From NCBI GenBank assembly GCA_013152075.1, contig JAADHD010000398.1:1296-13528 (forward strand): a DNA stretch of 12,233 bases, given 5' to 3'. Position 1 is the stretch's first letter. Every line of letters begins with the position of its first letter. This document shows, one piece after another, positions 1-5,986 of the stretch. This stretch comes from Verrucomicrobiota bacterium (GTDB lineage: Bacteria; Verrucomicrobiota; Verrucomicrobiia; Verrucomicrobiales; DEV007). The notes beneath the pieces are model-generated. The model searched no databases. It was not told the origin of the DNA and saw only the letters and a program-made list of their open reading frames with translations. Made by a program: the position numbers and the translations under genes.

Positions 1-662
1 TCCTCTTGCCCCACCGGTCGTAGCGAAATGTTTACATCACAGCGCATTTGCCCCTTTTCCATATCCGCATCTGAAACACCCGAATACACCAGTATTTGTC
101 GCAATGAATTCAGATATGCAAACGCTTCATCCGGAGTGGTGAGATCCGGCTCGGAAACAATCTCCATCAAAGGTGTGCCCGCCCGGTTAAAATCAATAGT
201 CGAAAACGCGGCGTGATGAGTCGATTTTGCCACATCTTCTTCGAGATGAATTCGAGTGAGTGCGATCGCTTTTCCCGGTTCAGGAATATTTTTCTGCACC
301 TCCTTCGGATAAGCGAGGTCGTAAAGCGGCACACTGCCTCCAAGACACAAAGGTAGATCAAATTGAGTGATCTGATAATTCTTGGGCATGTCCGGATAGA
401 AATAGCTTTTGCGATCCCATTTAACGATGGGCGGCGTTTCGCAACCCAACATCAAACCCGCACGCATGGTTTTTTTAATCGCCCCCAGATTAAGAACCGG
501 CATCGCTCCGGGCAAGCCGAGACACACCGGGCAGGTGAGGGTGTTTGGCTCATCCCCGTAGCGCACGGCGCAGGAACAGAACATCTTACTGTTCGTCTTG
601 AGTTGCACATGAACTTCAAGTCCGATGGCCACTAGGTATTTACCAGCAATAGCAGTTGTCAT
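1..662 (-). CDS. gatB: Aspartyl/glutamyl-tRNA(Asn/Gln) amidotransferase subunit B, N-terminal 220 codons (partial)
   Basis: GatB is the kinase-like subunit of the GatCAB amidotransferase, which converts Glu-tRNA(Gln) and/or Asp-tRNA(Asn) to the amide forms in the cytoplasm. The frame opens with ATG at 662 and runs without a stop to the left edge, so the C-terminal half is outside the window. Visible hallmarks are the N-terminal GLEVHVQL segment (residues 14-21), four zinc-ligand cysteines C29, C31, C44 and C47 in the pattern CxC...CPVC, the YFYPDMPKNYQITQF segment (87-101), and the family signature IDFNRAGTPLMEI at 156-168. The start lies 56 bp downstream of the aroC stop on the same strand, so the two may be cotranscribed. 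I see no clear Shine-Dalgarno. Presence of GatB implies that the organism makes at least one of Gln-tRNA or Asn-tRNA by transamidation. Identity is very secure. Confidence 0.96.
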   Translation of the reverse strand, partial: MTTAIAGKYLVAIGLEVHVQLKTNSKMFCSCAVRYGDEPNTLTCPVCLGLPGAMPVLNLGAIKKTMRAGLMLGCETPPIVKWDRKSYFYPDMPKNYQITQFDLPLCLGGSVPLYDLAYPKEVQKNIPEPGKAIALTRIHLEEDVAKSTHHAAFSTIDFNRAGTPLMEIVSEPDLTTPDEAFAYLNSLRQILVYSGVSDADMEKGQMRCDVNISLRPVGQE

Positions 663-718
663 ATAAATGATTGATAAATCGAATCGTTACGAATGTGTAA
701 TCAAGAGACTGAAAACGA

Positions 719-1810
719 TCAAGCTTGCCCATTTTGAGCGCGTTGCCTCAAAGCGTGATCACACAATACCAACGCCGCCATCGCCTCCACCATCGGCACG
801 GCGCGCGGCAACACACAGGGATCATGTCGACCTCGACCTGTGAGTTCAGTGTCTTCACCTCCAGAAGAAACGGTTTCCTGAGCTGACATGATGGTTGCCG
901 TAGGTTTAAAGGCCAAACGGAAGACAATATTTTCACCATTCGAAATCCCCCCCTGAATACCACCTGAACGATTACTGCGAGTCCGCACTCGGTCACCCTC
1001 CATATAAAACGGATCATTGTGCTCTTTGCCGGTGAGTTGCGTCCCTGAAAACCCCGAACCCACTTCAAACCCCTTACAGGCAGGCAGGCTCAACATGGCT
1101 TTACCCAAATCCGCCTCAAGTTTATCAAAAACCGGCTCACCAAGCCCAACCGGCACCTGTCGCAGCACACACTCCACCACTCCACCAACAGAATTGCCTT
1201 CGCTGCGCATCTCTTTGATCAAGTCGATCATTTTATCAACCGTTGCCGGATCACCAGTCCTTACTATGTTAGACTCTATCTCGGAAAATTTCACCGTATC
1301 GGGGTCAACGTCGGCAACAATATCACGCACAGATTTCACCCAGGCGATAATCTCCAAATCGGGAGCAAAATGACTGAGCAAAACTTTTTTTGCCACCGCC
1401 GCCGCCGCGACCCGCCCAATCGTTTCACGCGCCGACGCCCGGCCACCTCCCTGCCAATTACGAATCCCATATTTGGCTTCATAAGTATAATCCGCGTGCG
1501 AAGGGCGGAACTTATCCTTCATTTCCTCATAGGCCTCTGGCCGAGCGTCCTTGTTGCGAACCAGAATCGCAATCGGCGTGCCCAGGGTTTTTCCTTCAAA
1601 CACGCCAGAAAGAATCTCACATTGATCCGCTTCATCTCGAGGAGTGACGATTTCCGATTGCCCTGGTTTGCGCCGATCCAGATCAGTCTGAATGTCACCC
1701 ACACATAGATCAATCTGCGGAGGGCATCCATCTATCACCACCCCCACTCCACCCCCATGGGACTCCCCCCACGTGGATATACGAAAAAGATTGCCTGACG
1801 ATGAACTCAT
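719..1810 (-). CDS. aroC: Chorismate synthase
   Basis: The last shikimate-pathway enzyme, it converts 5-enolpyruvylshikimate 3-phosphate to chorismate using reduced FMN, in the cytoplasm as a tetramer. The 363-residue length is normal for the family. All three classical signatures are present: GESHGGGVGVVIDGCP near residues 15-30 with the catalytic-site histidine H18; the GGRASARETIGRV block around 122-133; and RHDPCVLPRAVPMVEAM at about 328-344. The RPSHADYTY segment (102-110) is also conserved. The ATG at 1810 places the GNLFRISTWGESHG start where family members have it, so the start is reliable. The final residues ALRQRAQNGQA are a normal short variable tail. The gene runs in the same direction as gatB and ends 56 bp before it. 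About 170 bp of non-coding DNA lies upstream, where a promoter is expected but none stands out clearly. Confidence 0.96.
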   Translation of the reverse strand: MSSSSGNLFRISTWGESHGGGVGVVIDGCPPQIDLCVGDIQTDLDRRKPGQSEIVTPRDEADQCEILSGVFEGKTLGTPIAILVRNKDARPEAYEEMKDKFRPSHADYTYEAKYGIRNWQGGGRASARETIGRVAAAAVAKKVLLSHFAPDLEIIAWVKSVRDIVADVDPDTVKFSEIESNIVRTGDPATVDKMIDLIKEMRSEGNSVGGVVECVLRQVPVGLGEPVFDKLEADLGKAMLSLPACKGFEVGSGFSGTQLTGKEHNDPFYMEGDRVRTRSNRSGGIQGGISNGENIVFRLAFKPTATIMSAQETVSSGGEDTELTGRGRHDPCVLPRAVPMVEAMAALVLCDHALRQRAQNGQA

Positions 1811-1929
1811 ACTTGCTTAAAAACGAATAGAAAAACTGTTCGCCAATAGTCGTAGAAAAACCGTATTCCGCAACCACCATCTGGAGCAACTAAAGCCTTG
1901 ATTCAAAACGGCCCCGTTCGTAACAAAAC

Positions 1930-1941
1930 GCGTGTACACGC
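1930..1941. promoter_or_regulatory. 12-bp perfect palindrome in the aroC upstream region
   Basis: GCGTGTACACGC reads the same on both strands. It lies in the 170-bp non-coding stretch between the stop of the secreted protein gene and the start of aroC, about 120 bp upstream of the aroC ATG. It lacks a loop and a T-run, so a dimeric regulator site is a better guess than a terminator. Chance occurrence is possible. The same stretch has two near-identical 11-mers, TAGAAAAACTG at 1828-1838 and TAGAAAAACCG at 1853-1863, offset by 25 bp. Confidence 0.3.
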
Positions 1942-1980
1942 TTCTGCTATAGAAATACCCTCCGCTTTCAGCTCTTCGGT

Positions 1981-2907
1981 CTATTTTACCGGAGTCAACA
2001 CCACCTTGCGGATATCCATGACCGCTTTGCCTGGTTTTGTAAGCGGCTGAATCACGACTTTATGCGCCCCCTCCTCACCCAATTCCACCGTGCCAAGTTC
2101 AAGCGTTTCCCACTTTTGGAAGCCTCCTGTTTCTTTCACGGTAAATTTCAATACCTGATCACCACTGGTCAATAGTGCCACCTCACTGCCCCCACTTTGA
2201 TCCCCACAACCATGAACAAGCGACACCTTGAACTTGCCCGGCATCGACACATGGAAATCCCACTCCGCCCAATCCTCCGGATGGATCCAGTATCCCAGAC
2301 AATCCTTTTCCGGCTTGATTTCATATTGCATTTTCTCTGAATGAGTGACCGCATCACGGGCGTGCAACTCAATGGCACCATCCAGTCCTTGTCCGAGCTT
2401 CTCTTCGCTCTCCTGTATGGGAACCAACTTCAAAGCCTTGATAGAAAACGGTGGTGCCTGGGATTTGTCTGCGGTTAACAGGGAAATGTGATGTTTCCCC
2501 TTGGTCGAAATTTGAGCTCGTCCCAACACAAATTCGTCGGATGCATCCGGCTTGGCGCTCCTATATACATACGCCTTGAGAATATTCGCCCCATCAAGCC
2601 GAAATTGGATACCCATTTTTTTCTGTCTAACCGACGTATAAACAAGACGCACCTCATAGGCTCCCGGTCGCTGGGCTTCAAAATCCCAGTTCCAATAAGC
2701 AAAATGGTTTCTCTCGTCATAGTTGCCAGCCCCCGCATTCAAGGTCAGGACCCCCCTTTTATTATCCGACTTAATTTCGGCAGGAGACGCATCCCCAGCC
2801 GAAGCCTCCTTGGCGGCGACTTCTTCACCCAGCGAAGGCGAAGCCGTCAGGTGGCAAATTACCAACGTTGTAATAACAGCACAGAATCGGGGTATCATAA
2901 TTTTCAT
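1981..2907 (-). CDS. Secreted protein of unknown function with two carbohydrate-binding-like beta-sandwich modules
   Basis: I cannot assign an enzyme activity. From ATG 2907 the product has 308 residues and begins MKIMIPRFCAVITTLVICHL, a typical signal peptide with likely cleavage near TASPSLG/EE, so it is exported. The mature part holds two similar modules. Counted from the upstream ATG at 3030, they span residues about 92-204 and 218-349. Both carry a W-x-F...PG-x-(Y/F)-x-V-x-L-V core and end in a strand of the K-x-(L/V)-x-L-x-P type. The second module (GYWIHPEDWAEWDF, then GCGDQSGGSEVAL, then AVMDIRKVVLTP) resembles the galactose-binding-like C-terminal module often attached to sulfatases and glycoside hydrolases in planctomycetes and verrucomicrobia; this is recalled family knowledge. 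No catalytic motif is visible. An in-frame ATG at 3030 with AAGGA just upstream would add 41 residues before the signal peptide. I prefer 2907 because of the signal peptide. Confidence 0.72.
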   Translation of the reverse strand: MKIMIPRFCAVITTLVICHLTASPSLGEEVAAKEASAGDASPAEIKSDNKRGVLTLNAGAGNYDERNHFAYWNWDFEAQRPGAYEVRLVYTSVRQKKMGIQFRLDGANILKAYVYRSAKPDASDEFVLGRAQISTKGKHHISLLTADKSQAPPFSIKALKLVPIQESEEKLGQGLDGAIELHARDAVTHSEKMQYEIKPEKDCLGYWIHPEDWAEWDFHVSMPGKFKVSLVHGCGDQSGGSEVALLTSGDQVLKFTVKETGGFQKWETLELGTVELGEEGAHKVVIQPLTKPGKAVMDIRKVVLTPVK

Positions 2908-3065
2908 GTCAGCAGTTCCGCAGACTATCGTAATAGGATCAAGCGGGATCAAGCCTTTAAAATAGGGATTCCTGATTCGTCTTTCTTCACTCGGCACTAA
3001 ATTTCCATTTTTCCCATCATTTTCCTTCATATACGTCCTTCACACCGACCCACACCAAGTCCCGC

Positions 3066-3093
3066 TTGACAAAACCCTGCTTTCCCGTATTTT
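3066..3093 (+). promoter_or_regulatory. Sigma-70 type promoter for rpsT
   Basis: A perfect -35 box TTGACA (3066-3071) is followed after 16 bp by TATTTT (3088-3093), four of six matches to the -10 consensus. It sits about 50 bp upstream of the rpsT ATG, inside the 111-bp gap between the divergently oriented secreted protein gene and rpsT. Transcription would start near 3100, leaving a short leader of about 40 nt that contains AAAGGAG. Confidence 0.6.
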
Positions 3094-3141
3094 CCACGCC
3101 CGTTACCAAAGGAGTAGCGAACATTTTACCAGAGACAAATC

Positions 3142-3402
3142 ATGGCCAATATCGCATCAGCTGCAAAACGTGCCCGCCAGGCAACACGTATAACCGAACG
3201 CAACCGCGCACTGAAAACGCAGGTGAAAACTATTCGTAAGCAGGTTATCACCGCCATTGAAGCTAAAGATAAAACCGCAGCGACCACTTCTCTCAACTCT
3301 TTCAAATCCATGGTGGACAAGGCCAGCAAAACTAATGTGATTCATCGCAATGCTGCCGCCCGCACCAAAAGCTCTCTGGCCAAACAGGTCAGCGCTATAT
3401 AA
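3142..3402 (+). CDS. rpsT: 30S ribosomal protein S20 (bS20)
   Basis: S20 is a primary-binding protein of the small ribosomal subunit that contacts 16S rRNA early in assembly. The 86-residue product begins MANIASAAKRARQATRITERNR, the typical basic S20 N-terminus, and continues as a lysine/alanine-rich helical bundle with the conserved NAAARTKSSLAKQV-type tail (70-83). The ATG at 3142 is the only usual start codon before an in-frame TAG at 3115-3117. The ribosome-binding signal is odd: a good AAAGGAG (3108-3114) lies 27 nt upstream, too far for normal pairing, while only AGAGA sits close to the start. In other bacteria S20 synthesis is autoregulated at translation, so an unusual initiation region would fit, but that is inference. 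It has its own promoter and reads divergently from the secreted protein gene. Confidence 0.95.
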   Translation: MANIASAAKRARQATRITERNRALKTQVKTIRKQVITAIEAKDKTAATTSLNSFKSMVDKASKTNVIHRNAAARTKSSLAKQVSAI

Positions 3403-3405
3403 AAA

Positions 3406-3442
3406 GCCGGCAGCACAATACTGTTGCCACCTGTGCTCAGGC
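3406..3442 (+). terminator. Imperfect stem-loop just after rpsT
   Basis: GCC (3406-3408) can pair with GGC (3440-3442) and AGCACA (3412-3417) with TGTGCT (3432-3437), around a 14-nt loop. It starts three bases after the rpsT stop codon. There is no T-run, so it may be a 3' end structure or weak terminator rather than a classical intrinsic terminator. Confidence 0.3.
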
Positions 3443-3572
3443 TAGCAAGCCCGTGATCAACTCTTAGTTGACGCGCAGTAGCACACCTTAAATTCGCATT
3501 CATGATAACTGAATAGCGTCGAAAGTATTTTCGTTCTTGCCGGAAACATTCGTTTTTGATACTTTCCTCTTC

Positions 3573-3809
3573 ATGGGAAAAGAAGACCCAGCATTAATAG
3601 AACGGGCAAAACGAGCACGACGAATTGCGCGCAATCCGGCGCAATATAAAGTTTGCGGCGGCTGTAATTCAATTGTTGCTACCAAAGTCAACCTTTGCCC
3701 CAATTGTCACAGCTATCGCTTCGAAAGCGACCCGGAATATGTTGTGCAACAGGCAAAATCATTGTCCCAGCGGGAGCAACAGACCGTATTAAGCGAAGAT
3801 TTGCTCTGA
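3573..3809 (+). CDS. Small zinc-ribbon protein of unknown function
   Basis: The 78-residue product begins MGKEDPALIERAKRARRIARN, a basic, probably helical segment. It is followed by a four-cysteine zinc ribbon: CGGC (C28, C31) then, after ten residues, CPNC (C42, C45) and HSYRFES. A glutamine- and charge-rich tail (PEYVVQQAKSLSQREQQ) completes it. The ribbon plus basic helix suggests nucleic-acid or ribosome contact, and the position 170 bp after rpsT is compatible, but no function is established. I chose ATG 3573; a TTG at 3537 in the same frame would add 12 residues with a hydrophobic FVFDTFLF stretch and looks less natural. Neither start has a clear Shine-Dalgarno. TTGACG (3468-3473) could be a -35 box, but I see no good -10. 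I do not recognise a named family. Confidence 0.75.
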   Translation: MGKEDPALIERAKRARRIARNPAQYKVCGGCNSIVATKVNLCPNCHSYRFESDPEYVVQQAKSLSQREQQTVLSEDLL

Positions 3810-3865
3810 AATCCAGGGTAAATGAAATTCCTGAGAACACCGGGAACTCTATATGGCGGGGGTTA

Positions 3866-3887
3866 ATTATAAATAAAGATTTATAAT
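3866..3887. repeat. Perfect AT-only inverted repeat
   Basis: ATTATAAAT (3866-3874) and ATTTATAAT (3879-3887) are exact reverse complements around AAAG. There is no GC stem or T-run, so it is not a classical terminator; it may be a protein-binding or easily melted site about 60 bp after the zinc-ribbon gene. Confidence 0.4.
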
Positions 3888-3936
3888 CTGCTTACACACC
3901 CACTCCCAACTTTGGTATTCAACGAAATTATTTCAC

Positions 3937-3964
3937 TTACTGTAGAATCCCCTCTCTACAGTAA
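3937..3964. promoter_or_regulatory. Hairpin/operator-like perfect inverted repeat upstream of the first barrel gene
   Basis: TTACTGTAGA (3937-3946) and TCTACAGTAA (3955-3964) are perfect 10-bp arms around the 8-nt loop ATCCCCTC. It lies 35 bp upstream of the proposed -35 box of the barrel gene. There is no T-tract downstream, so a regulator-binding site or an RNA processing structure is as likely as a terminator for the zinc-ribbon transcript. Confidence 0.45.
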
Positions 3965-3998
3965 ATTATGGAAATTCTAAAATAGTTTACATTTTAAT

Positions 3999-4028
3999 TT
4001 GACGCCTATGGGAAAAGGCGCTTAGAGT
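3999..4028 (+). promoter_or_regulatory. Possible sigma-70 promoter of the first barrel gene
   Basis: TTGACG (3999-4004) is five of six for the -35 box. After an 18-bp spacer comes TAGAGT (4023-4028), four of six for the -10 box. Transcription would start near 4035 and leave a leader of about 75 nt. Confidence 0.4.
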
Positions 4029-4109
4029 CTCGCACTGCGCTTCTTTTTATTCCAAAAAGAGGCGCTTAACCATTACCAAACAAACAAACAACCTAGGGGA
4101 AATCAGTTG

Positions 4110-4859
4110 ATGAAAATCAAAACTCTACTTATTACAGCTATCGGGGCGTTCGCAATTGCAAACGTCAATGCAGGAGACGGAAAAATCGTCGAAGAAGTGA
4201 TGATCGTTGAAGAAACCAATGCGTCTATCGCTGTTGGTTACAACACCAGCTACATCTTCCGCGGAGTTAATTACGGAGACAATCAAGTCACCGCACAGAT
4301 TGACTACGACATCCCTAACACACCACTCGCAATCGGAGCATGGTACGGCAACCCAACACAGGGTCGCGGCTTGAACCCTGCTCAAACTGATGAGTTGGAC
4401 CTATACGCAACTGTCAGCCACTCCTTCGGATCAGTCGAAGCTTGGTTGGGATACACTGCTTACCTTTTCCCTGAAACAGGTGGTGGTCGTTTAGGCAACA
4501 GCTCAACTAATGAAGTTGGAACTGGCATTGTTACATCTGCTGGCCCAATCGATCTGGCCGTGAGCGCTTACTACGACTTCAACATCGAAGGTTGGTATGT
4601 TGACGCCACTGCAGGTCACTCGTTTGACATCAGTGACATTGTAAGTTTGGAGCTTTCAGCTGGAATCTCATACCAGAATGATTACTTCAGCGCAGGAGGA
4701 GACTTCAACAGCGTCCTAGTAGTAGCTGCTTTGCCAATCGCATTGACAGACACTGCTACACTGAGACCTTATGTCGCAGGCAACTTCGCACTTAGTGCGA
4801 TTGATAGCTTCCAAGACGACCAAATCTTCGGCGGAATCAGCTTGAGCGTCGCATTCTAA
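4110..4859 (+). CDS. Outer-membrane beta-barrel protein, Gcw_chp-like (paralogue 1)
   Basis: The 249-residue product has a clear signal peptide (MKIKTLLITAIGAFAIANVNA, cleavage after A21). The mature part alternates short amphipathic strands and ends in SLSVAF with a terminal phenylalanine, the usual signal for the outer-membrane insertion machinery. The motif GYNTSYIFRGVNYGDN (about 43-58) matches the start of the TIGR02001/Gcw_chp family, whose members share a D-x-x-(Y/F)-x-FRG-type motif and have no established function. The start is the ATG at 4110, which has AGGGGA nine bases upstream; an adjacent in-frame TTG at 4107 is less likely. It forms a single-gene unit with its own probable promoter and a strong terminator at 4885. 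A paralogue with the same signal peptide and motif follows at 5153. Barrel topology is well supported; transport or structural role is unknown. Confidence 0.85.
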   Translation: MKIKTLLITAIGAFAIANVNAGDGKIVEEVMIVEETNASIAVGYNTSYIFRGVNYGDNQVTAQIDYDIPNTPLAIGAWYGNPTQGRGLNPAQTDELDLYATVSHSFGSVEAWLGYTAYLFPETGGGRLGNSSTNEVGTGIVTSAGPIDLAVSAYYDFNIEGWYVDATAGHSFDISDIVSLELSAGISYQNDYFSAGGDFNSVLVVAALPIALTDTATLRPYVAGNFALSAIDSFQDDQIFGGISLSVAF

Positions 4860-4884
4860 GTCAACTTGACTTAAAGAATACTTC

Positions 4885-4918
4885 AAAAGCCTTCCGGTGA
4901 GAACCGGAAGGCTTTTTT
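4885..4918 (+). terminator. Strong intrinsic terminator after the first barrel gene
   Basis: A 14-bp perfect stem pairs 4885-4898 (AAAAGCCTTCCGGT) with 4903-4916 around the tetraloop GAGA, with a run of six T at 4913-4918. It starts 25 bp after the stop codon. The stem and loop are nearly the same as in the terminator after the second barrel gene. Confidence 0.93.
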
Positions 4919-5044
4919 GTTGCTCGGGAGAAGTATAAAATTAACAAGCCCGCTTTTTTGTTGACTTGAATGTGCCTGCGGATTAAGAAAGCCACCCATT
5001 CAAAGAGCGACAACGCCCGCGAAAAACCGATTATTTCAAAATGA

Positions 5045-5061
5045 TTGGCACGCTAACTGCT
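5045..5061 (+). promoter_or_regulatory. Candidate sigma-54 (-24/-12) promoter of the second barrel gene
   Basis: TTGGCACGCTAACTGCT matches the sigma-54 consensus YTGGCACGrNNNTTGCW at all but two defined positions. It contains an intact TGGCACG block and the diagnostic GG (5047-5048) separated by 10 bp from GC (5059-5060). It is on the coding strand, about 100 bp upstream of the ATG at 5153, giving a predicted leader of roughly 80 nt. If real, expression would need an activator ATPase of the NtrC type. Confidence 0.5.
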
Positions 5062-5152
5062 AATAGGTGGTTAGAAACTACTCTCGGCCAATTGCCTAAG
5101 AAAAGTTGAATACTGATTACCAAATACCAATACCATTACTAAGAAAACTACT

Positions 5153-5962
5153 ATGAAACTAAAAACACTACTCATTACTACTATCGGGGTGCTTGCCATG
5201 GGCAGCGCTAACGCGGGTGAAACAGCAGACGCCAAGGTTGTTGTGGAAGAGGCTGAAAGCACTTTTTCAGGCGAATTTTCAGGCGGATATGATACTCGCT
5301 ATATCTTTCGTGGACTTTGGTTCGGAGACAATGCGGTATGGGGGAACGTTTCTGTATCAAAAGAAATTACTTCGAAATTGACTTGGTCTTCAAATGTCTT
5401 TTACACCGACATCATGGACAACGACCTTGCTTATTCTGAGTACAATCTTGGAACAGCACTTTCGTATGCTTGCGACCGTGGCACCACTTACACGATTGGC
5501 GCAACTTACTACCGTTTCTTGGACGGTTTCTCAGGCGACAACGGCACTGGCCCAGGAGGACAGGGAGATACCACAGAGCTTTACATCAGCGCTAGCCGTG
5601 AGCTCTTCTTCGGAATTACGGGGTCGATTCTGGCTGCTTATGACTTCCGTATCGATGCACAATACCTCGAAGCAGGTTTGGGCAAAAGCTGGGCTCTCTG
5701 TGACACCGTCTCCCTTGATGCTGCTTTAGCAGTGGGTTATGGCCTTAACGATTATTATTCACAGGCTCTTTCTGGTGATTCTGCAGATGACTTCACTCAC
5801 GTTTTGGTGAGCTTGGGTCTGCCAATCAAAGTAACAGAAAATTCAGTTTTGCGACCACACGTGAGCGCTAACTTCTCTGGCGATGCACGTAGCCGCGGTA
5901 ACGCAGCTTCCATCGGCGACGAAGAAGTTTTCTACGGCGTGAGTTTTGCAGTGAGCTTCTAA
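5153..5962 (+). CDS. Outer-membrane beta-barrel protein, Gcw_chp-like (paralogue 2)
   Basis: The 269-residue product shares with its neighbour the signal peptide pattern (MKLKTLLITTIGVLAMGSANA, cleavage after A21), the motif GGYDTRYIFRGLWFGDN (44-60) and the ending GVSFAVSF with terminal phenylalanine, so it should sit in the outer membrane as a small beta-barrel. The bodies have diverged strongly. This copy has two cysteines, C107 and C183, absent from the first copy, and a glycine-rich probable loop (FSGDNGTGPGGQGD, 126-139). The ATG at 5153 has no strong ribosome-binding site, only AAGAAAAC. Upstream lies a candidate sigma-54 promoter, unlike paralogue 1. The gene ends 24 bp before a strong terminator and is probably monocistronic. 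Family function is not known; a pore for small solutes or an anchoring role is possible. Confidence 0.85.
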   Translation: MKLKTLLITTIGVLAMGSANAGETADAKVVVEEAESTFSGEFSGGYDTRYIFRGLWFGDNAVWGNVSVSKEITSKLTWSSNVFYTDIMDNDLAYSEYNLGTALSYACDRGTTYTIGATYYRFLDGFSGDNGTGPGGQGDTTELYISASRELFFGITGSILAAYDFRIDAQYLEAGLGKSWALCDTVSLDAALAVGYGLNDYYSQALSGDSADDFTHVLVSLGLPIKVTENSVLRPHVSANFSGDARSRGNAASIGDEEVFYGVSFAVSF

Positions 5963-5986
5963 ATTTGAAGTTCTTTTTAAACTTCT

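Larger units (their letters stand above)
3810..4109. other. 300-bp non-coding leader region of the first beta-barrel gene
   Basis: No convincing reading frame is present. The stretch is AT-rich and holds, from left to right: a perfect AT inverted repeat (3866-3887), a perfect 10-bp-arm hairpin (3937-3964), a probable promoter (3999-4028), the 9-mer AGGCGCTTA repeated at 4016-4024 and 4060-4068, a small TCTTTTT/AAAAAGA hairpin (4042-4060), and an unstructured CAAACAAACAAAC stretch before the ribosome-binding site AGGGGA (4095-4100). Confidence 0.6.

Noticed and set aside
1017..1708. Plus-strand frames of 85-118 residues opposite aroC
   Set aside because: They are antisense shadows of a gene with all family signatures; their translations are proline/arginine-rich and unlike any protein I know.
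2488..3000. 170-residue plus-strand frame opposite the secreted protein gene
   Set aside because: The minus strand has a signal peptide and two coherent domains in this interval; the plus-strand product has no such features.
3537..3572. TTG start extending the zinc-ribbon protein by 12 residues
   Set aside because: No ribosome-binding site favours it, and the ATG at 3573 gives a more natural soluble N-terminus.
4079..4092. CAAACAAACAAAC microsatellite as a phase-variation tract
   Set aside because: Only three repeats of a 4-mer in an untranslated leader; too short for slipped-strand variation and not placed to change a reading frame.
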